From: an uncultured Methylococcaceae bacterium
GTDB taxonomy: Bacteria > Pseudomonadota > Gammaproteobacteria > Methylococcales > Methylomonadaceae
Length of the DNA stretch: 6,324 nt
NCBI GenBank assembly: GCA_903939355.1
Contig: CAJAHC010000116.1
Location: 1 to 6,324 of the forward strand
Direction of reading: 5' to 3'
Shown: piece after piece, positions 1-6,041 of the stretch
How positions within the stretch are numbered: position 1 is the stretch's first letter
Layout of the letters: every line of letters begins with the position of its first letter
Notes under the pieces: model-generated
What the model saw: only the letters and a program-made list of their open reading frames with translations
What the model was told of the DNA's origin: nothing
Databases searched by the model: none
Program-made: the position numbers and the translations under genes

Positions 1-143
1 ACAAAAAACAAATTTAACCAGCTTCACCCTAAATACAAATAAAGCCCCCCTAAAGTTCTGCTGTGAGGGATGTTTAAGTATTTACCAACTCTTAAATGAA
101 TACCAACCAAATCAACAATAAAGTAAATGAGGATATATAAAAA
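1..143. other. AT-rich upstream non-coding region
   Basis: No open reading frame with credible codon use or homology is visible here. The stretch contains a run of six C (45-50) and a short CCCT/AGGG complementarity around 48-68, too weak to call a terminator. No promoter with convincing -35 and -10 hexamers could be placed. The region presumably carries the promoter of the small gene that starts at 144, but that is inferred from position only. Confidence 0.5.
128..133 (+). promoter_or_regulatory. Ribosome binding site of the 144-671 gene
   Basis: TGAGGA lies 10 bases upstream of the ATG at 144, a Shine-Dalgarno-like match at slightly long spacing. It supports the choice of this ATG and supports the ORF being a real gene. 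It is among the better ribosome binding sites in this window; dusB and fis have none that is clear. Confidence 0.55.
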
Positions 144-671
144 ATGAAAGCATGCGATTCATGTTCTGGCCGAGCTGAAATAGGCAAAAATCATAATAAA
201 GTGCCCGTTCTGCAAAGAACAATTGGTTTGCTTTTTGTTTACCTGCCGATATTGACTTTACCCTTTGTATTTCTTAGTGCTTATCTTACTTACTACCATT
301 TAAAACTAATTGGTGGTGAAAATATTAAAACCTTATCTGACTTTCTCCCTGCTAGAAGCTCACATCGCTATACTCTTAAAAACCAAATCACCATGGATGG
401 TTCATTTAAACTAAGTTTAGCTCAATCAAAACTTTACTGGATACTAAACTGCACTTGGTATTGCCCGGTCAGTGTCGCTCTTTTTGAATGGCATGCTTAT
501 TTGGTTAAACTAGTTGAAAACTGGTGGTGTCCGTTTACTCATGAGAAAAAAGAGAGTTACAACAATGCCAAGATAGATAAGTCTTTTTGGCATATCTATC
601 CCGAAGATGCAATTAAATTGGAGCCAGAAGACAGAGATAATGAAATCTGGAATGATTCAAATGATAAATGA
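144..671 (+). CDS. Hypothetical Cys/Trp-rich single-pass membrane protein
   Basis: I do not recognise a named family for this 175-residue protein. An N-terminal CxxC (C4, C7) sits in a short basic segment (R10, K15, K19, R25). One strongly hydrophobic stretch follows at about residues 26-50, which by the positive-inside rule would place the N-terminus in the cytoplasm and the rest outside. The soluble part has an unusual aromatic/cysteine block at about 98-130: YWILNC, TWYCP, FEW, then ENWWCPF with C103, C107 and C129, followed by H133. The tail from about 150 is acidic (PEDRDNEIWN). There is no cleavable signal peptide or lipobox. The clustered Cys, Trp and His suggest metal or disulfide chemistry, but that is inference. 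It ends 61 bases before dusB, where prmA or another housekeeping gene is often found. The ribosome binding site and non-random protein composition argue that it is real. Confidence 0.72.
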   Translation: MKACDSCSGRAEIGKNHNKVPVLQRTIGLLFVYLPILTLPFVFLSAYLTYYHLKLIGGENIKTLSDFLPARSSHRYTLKNQITMDGSFKLSLAQSKLYWILNCTWYCPVSVALFEWHAYLVKLVENWWCPFTHEKKESYNNAKIDKSFWHIYPEDAIKLEPEDRDNEIWNDSNDK

Positions 672-704
672 AACAGACTTAAGGAAAAGGTAACAAACCA
701 CTCC

Positions 705-723
705 TCAAGAACTTTAGTCTTGA
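705..723 (+). terminator. Weak hairpin between the hypothetical gene and dusB
   Basis: TCAAGA (705-710) and TCTTGA (718-723) form a perfect 6-bp stem with a 7-base loop, followed by the T-rich TTTATCTTT that runs into the dusB start codon. The stem is AT-rich and short, so it would be a poor intrinsic terminator. It could equally act as a 5' leader structure close to the dusB start, which has no recognisable Shine-Dalgarno sequence. The call is tentative. Confidence 0.2.
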
Positions 724-732
724 TTTATCTTT

Positions 733-1734
733 ATGCAAATAGGCCCTTATCTCCTTAAAAATAAGCTGATACTAGCCCCAATGGCTTGTATCAGTGATCG
801 CCCTTTCAGGGAACTGTGTAAACAATTTGGTGCTGGTTTGGCTGTCTCAGAGATGGTGGCATCAAATCCTGCATTACGACATCATAAGCGAACCTTATTA
901 AAAACCAATCATAATGGTGAAAGTGGCCTAAGATCAGTCCAGATATTAGGCACCAATCCAGAACAAATGGCTGATGCAGCAATATTTAATGAGCAGAGTG
1001 GTGCACAAATTATTGATATAAATATGGGTTGTCCGGCAAAAAAAGTATGCTCGGTAGCTGCTGGTTCTGCATTATTAAGAGATGAAGTTCTAGTCCAAAA
1101 AATACTAGCTGCTGTTGTTAAGGCCGTTGACGTTCCGGTTACTCTAAAAATACGAACCGGCTGGGATTTAAATAGCCGTAATGCCGTTGAAATTGCAAAA
1201 ATAGCTGAAAATTCAGGAATAGCAGCCTTAACCTTGCATGGTAGAACCCGTGAATGTAAATTCAATGGGGAAGCTGAATATGAAACAATAAAAAAAGTTA
1301 AGCAATCCGTCAACATTCCCATAATTGCCAATGGCGATATTGACTCCGCAGAAAAAGCTTACTTTGTTCTTAATAACACGGGTGCTGATGCCATCATGAT
1401 AGGCCGTGGTGCTCAGGGAAATCCATGGTTATTTACTGAAATAAATTATTATCTTGAAACTGGAAAACACCTTGAAAAACCAACAATATCGGCTATTCAG
1501 AGTACACTTTTGAATCATCTCGAACAACTTTATAGTTTCTATGGCAATGTCAGTGGTGTTAGAATAGCCAGAAAACATATAGCTTGGTATTTTAAACATC
1601 TTGGTGCTAGCCAGGATACTAAAAGCAACATTAACCAAGCTGATTGTCCTTCCAGGCAAGTTACGCTGATCAACTCAGCTTTTACTCTTTTATCAACAGA
1701 TAGTGCTATTAATTATGAATACATCTCAAATTAA
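733..1734 (+). CDS. dusB: tRNA-dihydrouridine synthase B
   Basis: This FMN- and NADPH-dependent enzyme reduces specific uridines in the tRNA D-loop (U17 in E. coli DusB) to dihydrouridine in the cytoplasm. The 333 residues slightly exceed the usual length of about 320. Visible family motifs are the N-terminal strand (MQIGPYLLKNKLILAPMA), SEMVASNP at 39-46, QILGTNPEQMADAA at 70-83, the active-site loop NMGCPAKKVC with catalytic Cys100, KIRTGWD (Lys139), LTLHGRTR (His169), IIANGDI and the phosphate-binding MIGRGAQGNPWLF at 222-234. RKHIAWY at 280-286 belongs to the helical tRNA-binding domain. The start is set by alignment to the conserved N-terminus, because no Shine-Dalgarno is seen. One oddity is that the usual APMAGVTDRPFR reads APMACISDRPFR, with Cys19 where Gly is normal. 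The 3' end overlaps fis, the classic dusB-fis arrangement. Confidence 0.97.
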   Translation: MQIGPYLLKNKLILAPMACISDRPFRELCKQFGAGLAVSEMVASNPALRHHKRTLLKTNHNGESGLRSVQILGTNPEQMADAAIFNEQSGAQIIDINMGCPAKKVCSVAAGSALLRDEVLVQKILAAVVKAVDVPVTLKIRTGWDLNSRNAVEIAKIAENSGIAALTLHGRTRECKFNGEAEYETIKKVKQSVNIPIIANGDIDSAEKAYFVLNNTGADAIMIGRGAQGNPWLFTEINYYLETGKHLEKPTISAIQSTLLNHLEQLYSFYGNVSGVRIARKHIAWYFKHLGASQDTKSNINQADCPSRQVTLINSAFTLLSTDSAINYEYISN

Positions 1735-1999
1735 TACTGACATCATTGGGTTTGACAACGAAAAGATTATCCTTTTACCTCTGTCTGTATATGTCAAACA
1801 AACTTTAGAACACTATCTTTCTCAATTATCTGAACATGAAACATTTGATATACATTCAATGGTCATTAGTGAAGTTGAAAAACCTTTATTGGAAGTTGCA
1901 CTTAAGCACTCAGGATACAACCAGACTAAAGCAGCTAAAACTTTAGGATTAAGTCGTAGTACCTTACGCAAAAAACTCAACCATTATGGTATATCTTAA
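1715..1999 (+). CDS. fis: DNA-binding protein Fis
   Basis: Fis is a small homodimeric nucleoid-associated protein that bends DNA, activates rRNA/tRNA promoters during fast growth and assists site-specific recombination. The protein has 94 residues from the ATG at 1715; E. coli Fis has 98. The C-terminal half is diagnostic: EVEKPLLEVALKHSGYNQTK followed by AAKTLGLSRSTLRKKLNHYG, a helix-turn-helix at roughly 69-88 that aligns with the E. coli QTRAALMMGINRGTLRKKL segment and keeps the DNA-contacting Arg, Thr, Arg and Lys (R81, T83, R85, K86). The N-terminal ~25 residues are divergent, as is usual. An in-frame GTG at 1703 would add four residues. I prefer the ATG, though neither start has a clear Shine-Dalgarno. 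The ATG start lies 20 bases inside dusB, so translation is probably coupled to dusB. Confidence 0.96.
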   Translation: MNTSQINTDIIGFDNEKIILLPLSVYVKQTLEHYLSQLSEHETFDIHSMVISEVEKPLLEVALKHSGYNQTKAAKTLGLSRSTLRKKLNHYGIS

Positions 2000-2070
2000 A
2001 ACTCAGCTTTATTTAATTTCTTATTGCCCCGCCGTACTTCCTTACTTACCCAATTATTTTAAAGGTCTGC
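2000..2070 (+). promoter_or_regulatory. fis-purH intergenic leader with purH ribosome binding site
   Basis: This 71-base pyrimidine-rich gap ends with AAAGG (2061-2065) five bases before the purH ATG, a usable Shine-Dalgarno sequence. I see no stable hairpin and no PurR-type operator. A TTGCCC (2027-2032) could be a -35-like element, but no matching -10 lies at proper spacing. A separate purH promoter is therefore possible but unsupported. The short gap is compatible with read-through from fis. Confidence 0.4.
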
Positions 2071-3630
2071 ATGAACAAAAAAATTACTCGCGCTCTGATA
2101 AGCGTTTCTGATAAATCTGGTATTGTCGAATTTTGTCAGGAATTGAGTCAACTGGGCATTGAGATTTTATCTACGGGAGGCACAGCCAGCATACTGGCAG
2201 CACACAATATTCCGGTAACGGAAGTTTCTGATTACACAGGATTTCCAGAAATGATGGATGGTCGGGTTAAAACCTTACATCCTAAGGTTCATGGTGGCAT
2301 TTTAGGTCGAAGAGGCATTGACGATGCAATAATGCTTAAAAATGGAATTAAACCAATTGACATGGTTATCGTTAATCTTTATCCGTTTGAACAAACAATA
2401 GCTAACCCCACTTGTGATTTGGAAACAGCTATTGAGAATATCGATATCGGAGGACCTACCATGATCCGTGCTGCAGCTAAAAATCATGCCGATGTTGCCA
2501 TAATTGTCCATCCAAATGACTATGCTTCGACTATAACTGAATTAAAAAACTCTAATAACTGTCTTTCTGCTCAGACCCGCTTCAAGTTGGCGTTAAAAAG
2601 TTTCGAACATACAGCACGTTATGACACAGCTATTGCAACTTACCTGGGCAATATCAACAACAATCAATTCCCAGAAACACTAAACTTACAGTTTTATCTC
2701 AGCCAAACTATGCGTTATGGTGAAAACCCTCATCAAAATGCAGCGTTTTATCATGAAAAATCGCCGACTTCAGGTACGATTGCAGCCGCCAAACAACTTC
2801 AAGGCAAAGAACTCTCCTACAATAACATTGCCGATGCAGATGCCGCTCTGGAATGCGTAAAATCTTTTAATGATAAAGCGACCTGCGTAATCGTTAAACA
2901 TGCCAACCCTTGTGGCGTTGCCGAAGCCGATGATATTTTATCGGCTTACGATAAAGCCTATGCAACTGATCCAACCTCAGCATTTGGGGGCATTATCGCT
3001 TTTAACCGTGAATTAGATGAAAAAACAGCTAGTGAAATCATCAAACGCCAATTTGTTGAAGTTATTATTGCTCCTTCAATAAGCTCTAATGCGAAAACCG
3101 TTCTTACTGAAAAACAAAACATTCGGGTTTTGGAATGTGGAGTATGGAACACTATCAATCAACCGTCTTTCGATTTCAAACGGATTGCTAGTGGCCTTCT
3201 TGTTCAAGATAAGGATTTAGGCGAGATTACCTCTTCTGATATCAAAGTTGTCAGTCAACGAGCTCCAACTAAACAAGAATTAGCTGATTTATTATTTGCT
3301 TGGAAAGTTGCTAAATTCGTTAAATCCAATGCCATCGTTTATTGCAAAAATGGCCAAACTATTGGTGTAGGCGCAGGGCAAATGAGTCGCGTCTATTCTG
3401 CAAAAATTGCTGGTATTAAAGCGGCTGATGAAGGCTTGATTGTAACTGGATCAGCTATGGCTTCAGATGCCTTCTTCCCATTTAGAGATGGCATAGACGC
3501 CGCTGCCGAAGCCGGTATTACCGCCATTATTCAACCCGGCGGCTCTATGCGTGATAACGAAGTTATTTCGGCGGCAAATGAACATAATATAGCTATGGTG
3601 TTCACTGGGATGCGCCATTTCAGACATTAA
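2071..3630 (+). CDS. purH: Bifunctional AICAR transformylase / IMP cyclohydrolase
   Basis: PurH catalyses the last two steps of de novo purine synthesis: 10-formyl-THF-dependent formylation of AICAR to FAICAR, then ring closure to IMP. Its 519 residues match the usual 515-530. The N-terminal MGS-like IMP cyclohydrolase domain (about 1-150) shows [37 protein letters not shown] with Lys67, HGGILGRR and NLYPFEQT with Tyr104. The transformylase domain (about 200-519) has RYGENPHQ at 215-222, the catalytic Lys276-His277 in [69 protein letters not shown] and the C-terminal FTGMRHFRH. All key residues are intact. It is followed by purD, with which it is commonly paired in bacteria. Confidence 0.99.
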   Translation: MNKKITRALISVSDKSGIVEFCQELSQLGIEILSTGGTASILAAHNIPVTEVSDYTGFPEMMDGRVKTLHPKVHGGILGRRGIDDAIMLKNGIKPIDMVIVNLYPFEQTIANPTCDLETAIENIDIGGPTMIRAAAKNHADVAIIVHPNDYASTITELKNSNNCLSAQTRFKLALKSFEHTARYDTAIATYLGNINNNQFPETLNLQFYLSQTMRYGENPHQNAAFYHEKSPTSGTIAAAKQLQGKELSYNNIADADAALECVKSFNDKATCVIVKHANPCGVAEADDILSAYDKAYATDPTSAFGGIIAFNRELDEKTASEIIKRQFVEVIIAPSISSNAKTVLTEKQNIRVLECGVWNTINQPSFDFKRIASGLLVQDKDLGEITSSDIKVVSQRAPTKQELADLLFAWKVAKFVKSNAIVYCKNGQTIGVGAGQMSRVYSAKIAGIKAADEGLIVTGSAMASDAFFPFRDGIDAAAEAGITAIIQPGGSMRDNEVISAANEHNIAMVFTGMRHFRH

Positions 3631-3633
3631 TTC

Positions 3634-3680
3634 AGCCGCCACTAAAAATAAGGTATGGGGCGGTTAACTCGCCCTTTTAT
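3634..3680 (+). promoter_or_regulatory. Attenuator-like hairpins between purH and purD
   Basis: GGGCG (3658-3662) pairs with CGCCC (3670-3674), extendable by a G-T wobble (3663/3669), over a 5-base loop. TTTTAT follows at 3675-3680, so the element has the form of a short intrinsic terminator. Upstream, AGCCGCC (3634-3640) can pair with GGCGGTT (3659-3665) across an 18-base loop. The two pairings share 3659-3663 and are mutually exclusive, as in an antiterminator/terminator pair. The terminator stem is short and the T-tract brief. It may only damp purD transcription, or the complementarity may be chance. Confidence 0.35.
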
Positions 3681-3723
3681 ACACTCAACAAACAAAGTTG
3701 CAGCTAAAAATACGAGTATCATT

Positions 3724-4995
3724 ATGAAAATCCTCATTGTCGGTAGCGGTGGTCGTGAACACGCCCTCGCATGGAAAGTAAAGCAATCAGCTAAAGTTAA
3801 AAAAGTATTTGTTGCTCCTGGAAATCCTGGTACAGCACTTGAATCATTAGTTGAAAATGTAGCTATTGCTGTTGACGATATTTCCGGATTACTAGCATTT
3901 GCCCAAGCAGAACAAATCGATTTAACTATTATTGGCCCTGAGATACCTTTAGTATTGGGTATAGTTGACCGTTTTCAAGAAGCAGGCTTGAAATGTTTTG
4001 GCCCCTCTGCTAAAGCTGCACAACTGGAGGGTTCCAAGTCTTATTGCAAAGACTTTATGATCCGTCACAATATTCCAACTGCTAAATACCAATCATTTAC
4101 TGATAAAGAGCTGGCTATTACTTATATCCGCCAACAAGGCGCACCTATTGTCGTAAAAGCAGATGGCTTAGCCGCTGGCAAAGGTGTTATCGTCGCCCAA
4201 ACCGAACAAGAAGCCGTCTCTGCAGTTGAAGACATGTTATCAGGCAATATATTCGGTGAAGCAGGTAGTCGAGTTGTAATTGAAGAATTTCTACAAGGTG
4301 AAGAAGCCAGCTTTATTGTCATTGCCGATGGCAAACACGCCTTACCGATGGCTACCTCCCAAGATCATAAAGCGCGAGATAATGGTGATAAAGGACCAAA
4401 TACAGGAGGTATGGGTGCTTATTCTCCTGCGCCCGTCGTTACTCCTGAGATTTATGAGCGCGTCATGCGTAATGTAATCGAACCAACCTTAAAAGGTATG
4501 ATAACTGATGGTTTACCTTACACCGGCTTTCTTTATGCTGGGCTAATGATTTCACCTGATGGTTCTATTAAAGTCCTAGAATATAACTGCCGCTTTGGTG
4601 ATCCTGAAACGCAACCGATCATGATGCGAATGAAAAGTGATTTAGTCGAGCTTTGTGAAGCTGCCTTGGCAGGAGTTCTCGATAAAACCAACACCGAATG
4701 GGATGATCGAGCTGCATTAGGAGTTGTTCTAGCTGCCGGAGGTTATCCGGATGACTATCAAAAAGGGGATATAATTTCCGGCTTACCTACACATGAACAA
4801 CAAGGCAGTAAAGTCTTTCATGCCGGTACAAAATCTATTGGCGATAATATCACCACTGCTGGCGGACGGGTTCTATGTGCGTGTGCATTAGGCCATGATA
4901 TTAAGGAAGCTCAAACTAAAGCCTATGAACTAGCCAGCAATATCCAATGGAATCATATTTATTACCGGACAGACATTGGCTTTAAAGCGATTTAA
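3724..4995 (+). CDS. purD: Phosphoribosylamine-glycine ligase (GAR synthetase)
   Basis: PurD is an ATP-grasp ligase that joins 5-phosphoribosylamine and glycine to give GAR, the second step of de novo purine synthesis. From the ATG at 3724 it has 423 residues, the normal length, and begins at the family N-terminus MKILIVGSGGREHALAWK. An in-frame ATG at 3655 would add 23 atypical residues that overlap the intergenic hairpin, so I reject it. A weak GAG (3714-3716) lies 7 bases before the chosen start. Motifs include APGNPGT, IIGPEIPLVLGIVD at 69-82, LEGSKSYCKDFM, the nucleotide-binding VVKADGLAAGKGV at 143-155, VIEEFLQGEEAS, QDHK with GPNTGGMGAYSP at 224-235, YTGFLYAGLM and the metal-binding EYNCRFGDPETQ at 286-297. 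The C-terminal domain is complete (HAGT, GGRVL, YRTDIG). Confidence 0.98.
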   Translation: MKILIVGSGGREHALAWKVKQSAKVKKVFVAPGNPGTALESLVENVAIAVDDISGLLAFAQAEQIDLTIIGPEIPLVLGIVDRFQEAGLKCFGPSAKAAQLEGSKSYCKDFMIRHNIPTAKYQSFTDKELAITYIRQQGAPIVVKADGLAAGKGVIVAQTEQEAVSAVEDMLSGNIFGEAGSRVVIEEFLQGEEASFIVIADGKHALPMATSQDHKARDNGDKGPNTGGMGAYSPAPVVTPEIYERVMRNVIEPTLKGMITDGLPYTGFLYAGLMISPDGSIKVLEYNCRFGDPETQPIMMRMKSDLVELCEAALAGVLDKTNTEWDDRAALGVVLAAGGYPDDYQKGDIISGLPTHEQQGSKVFHAGTKSIGDNITTAGGRVLCACALGHDIKEAQTKAYELASNIQWNHIYYRTDIGFKAI

Positions 4996-5003
4996 CGCTT
5001 TAA
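4982..5003 (+). repeat. Perfect 8-bp inverted repeat across the purD stop codon
   Basis: TTAAAGCG (4982-4989) and CGCTTTAA (4996-5003) form a perfect 8-bp stem with a 6-base loop that contains the purD TAA. No T-tract follows (TCAACTCCC), so it is not a standard intrinsic terminator. It could be a mRNA-stability or processing hairpin, or it could limit read-through into the next gene. It ends 21 bases before the start of the J-domain gene. Confidence 0.45.
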
Positions 5004-5024
5004 TCAACTCCCTCACGGTGCAAG

Positions 5025-6041
5025 ATGAGCTCAACAGAAAAAGATTTTTACAGAGTATTAGGCGTTATTGATAGTGCAGAAATGGTGGTCATTAGAGCAG
5101 CATATAAAGCACTCATGATGGTTTATCACCCAGATAGATTTGAGGGTGATAAAGAAGAAGCCATAAGAAAAACAAAAGAAATTAATGAAGCCTATGCCGT
5201 CTTGATAGATCCAAAAAGACGTGAACAATATGCTACTGAACAACCTGTAACGAAAAATCAATTTGAACCGAATCTAGAAGAAGTTGAGCCAAAAAATACA
5301 GTCAATAATGAATTAGAAGCTGGCTGGTTAATTGCAATTGCACTCGTTCAAGGTCTGGATGATTTATATCGAAAGCTCTATGCTCTATCAACAGATCTGG
5401 CCTTTACATTTAAACTGGAAATAATAGAAAGCAAACATTTTGATCAAGCAGAATCAATCGCGGATAAATTAGAAGTAGAATTTATTGAAAAATTTTTTGG
5501 CAAAAACAAAAATATTCAGCAATTTTCACGCTGGCTACTCAGCCAAGAAAAGCGAGATGCTGCCAAAGAAATTAATAAAATTGTAGCCGTATCAGGAAGC
5601 AATATTAACGCCTACGATGTCATTGAAACCATAAAAATAAAATACCAACTTAATTATTTTCAGCCAGAACCTATCAATCAACCTCGTTCTAATTATAAAC
5701 TGGGCGACATACTTCAAGATAACGGTATTGTCTTTTATGTTGATGAGTCTGGGCGTCATGGCTTGGCAGCACGAGCAGAAGATATGCCGTATAAAGCCAC
5801 CTGGCATGAGGCTAAACAATTAAATGCAACTCATAAATTGGACTGGCATCTCCCAACCAAAGAAGAGTTACAACTTTTATATGAACACAGAAACTTCGTA
5901 GGCGGCTTTTCTAATCACCTCTACTGGAGTTCAACTGAAAGCAATAGCTTTAACGCATGGTTTCAGAATTTTTTTACAGGCCACCAGCTTAATAGTAATA
6001 AAAACCTAACTCATCGAGTGCGGACTGTTCGTTCTTTTTGA
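5025..6041 (+). CDS. J-domain protein with C-terminal DUF1566 (C-type-lectin-like) domain
   Basis: This 338-residue protein has three parts. Residues 6-69 form a J domain (DFYRVLGV, helix II, the HPD tripeptide at 35-37, KEINEAYAVL, KRREQY), which normally stimulates an Hsp70/DnaK ATPase. No Gly/Phe-rich linker or zinc-finger region follows, so it is not canonical DnaJ. Residues about 95-210 are a mostly helical region (LDDLYRKLYALSTDLAFTFK, FFGKNKNIQQFSRWLL, AAKEINKIV) resembling extensions I associate with other J-domain proteins. Residues about 225-338 are DUF1566-like: GDILQDNGIVFYVDESGRHG, ATWHEAKQLN, DWHLPTKEELQLLYEH, YWSSTE, AW and terminal RVRTVRSF. That last segment resembles variable regions of diversity-generating retroelement targets. 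There is no signal peptide or membrane segment, so a cytoplasmic location is likely. It begins 29 bases after purD and may be read from the same transcript. The start is fixed by the J domain beginning at once, although the Shine-Dalgarno is poor. Its client or ligand is unknown. Confidence 0.93.
   Translation: MSSTEKDFYRVLGVIDSAEMVVIRAAYKALMMVYHPDRFEGDKEEAIRKTKEINEAYAVLIDPKRREQYATEQPVTKNQFEPNLEEVEPKNTVNNELEAGWLIAIALVQGLDDLYRKLYALSTDLAFTFKLEIIESKHFDQAESIADKLEVEFIEKFFGKNKNIQQFSRWLLSQEKRDAAKEINKIVAVSGSNINAYDVIETIKIKYQLNYFQPEPINQPRSNYKLGDILQDNGIVFYVDESGRHGLAARAEDMPYKATWHEAKQLNATHKLDWHLPTKEELQLLYEHRNFVGGFSNHLYWSSTESNSFNAWFQNFFTGHQLNSNKNLTHRVRTVRSF
5922..6038 (+). other. Candidate DGR-type variable region at the end of the J-domain gene
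   Basis: Codons 300-338 keep the fixed scaffold seen in many DGR target proteins of the DUF1566 type: YWSSTE, AW, QNF, G, Q, K and RVR.VR.F. The scaffold is separated by positions that are Asn in typical template translations but here are Ser, Phe, His, Leu, Thr or Asn (S306 to H330, 5940-6014). Nearly all of these codons could arise from AAC, AAT or AAA by changing only A. The stretch CGAGTGCGG just after the last candidate site is locally GC-rich, as sites of mutagenic homing often are. No template repeat or reverse transcriptase lies in the window, and non-diversified DUF1566 domains have a similar ending. The call therefore stays provisional. Confidence 0.4.

Noticed and set aside
45..68. 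C-run with CCCT/AGGG complementarity upstream of the first gene
   Set aside because: Only four base pairs with a long loop and no T-tract, so it is neither a credible terminator nor a riboswitch.
909..1331. 140-codon minus-strand ORF inside dusB
   Set aside because: It is a shadow of dusB, whose protein motifs are all intact on the + strand. The reverse translation shows no family features.
2027..2060. Possible sigma-70 promoter for purH (TTGCCC with AT-rich downstream)
   Set aside because: No -10 hexamer at 16-18 base spacing; the nearest AT-rich match is about 20 bases away.
4280..4477. 65-codon + strand ORF in another frame of purD
   Set aside because: It lies wholly within the conserved ATP-grasp coding region and has no independent ribosome binding site.
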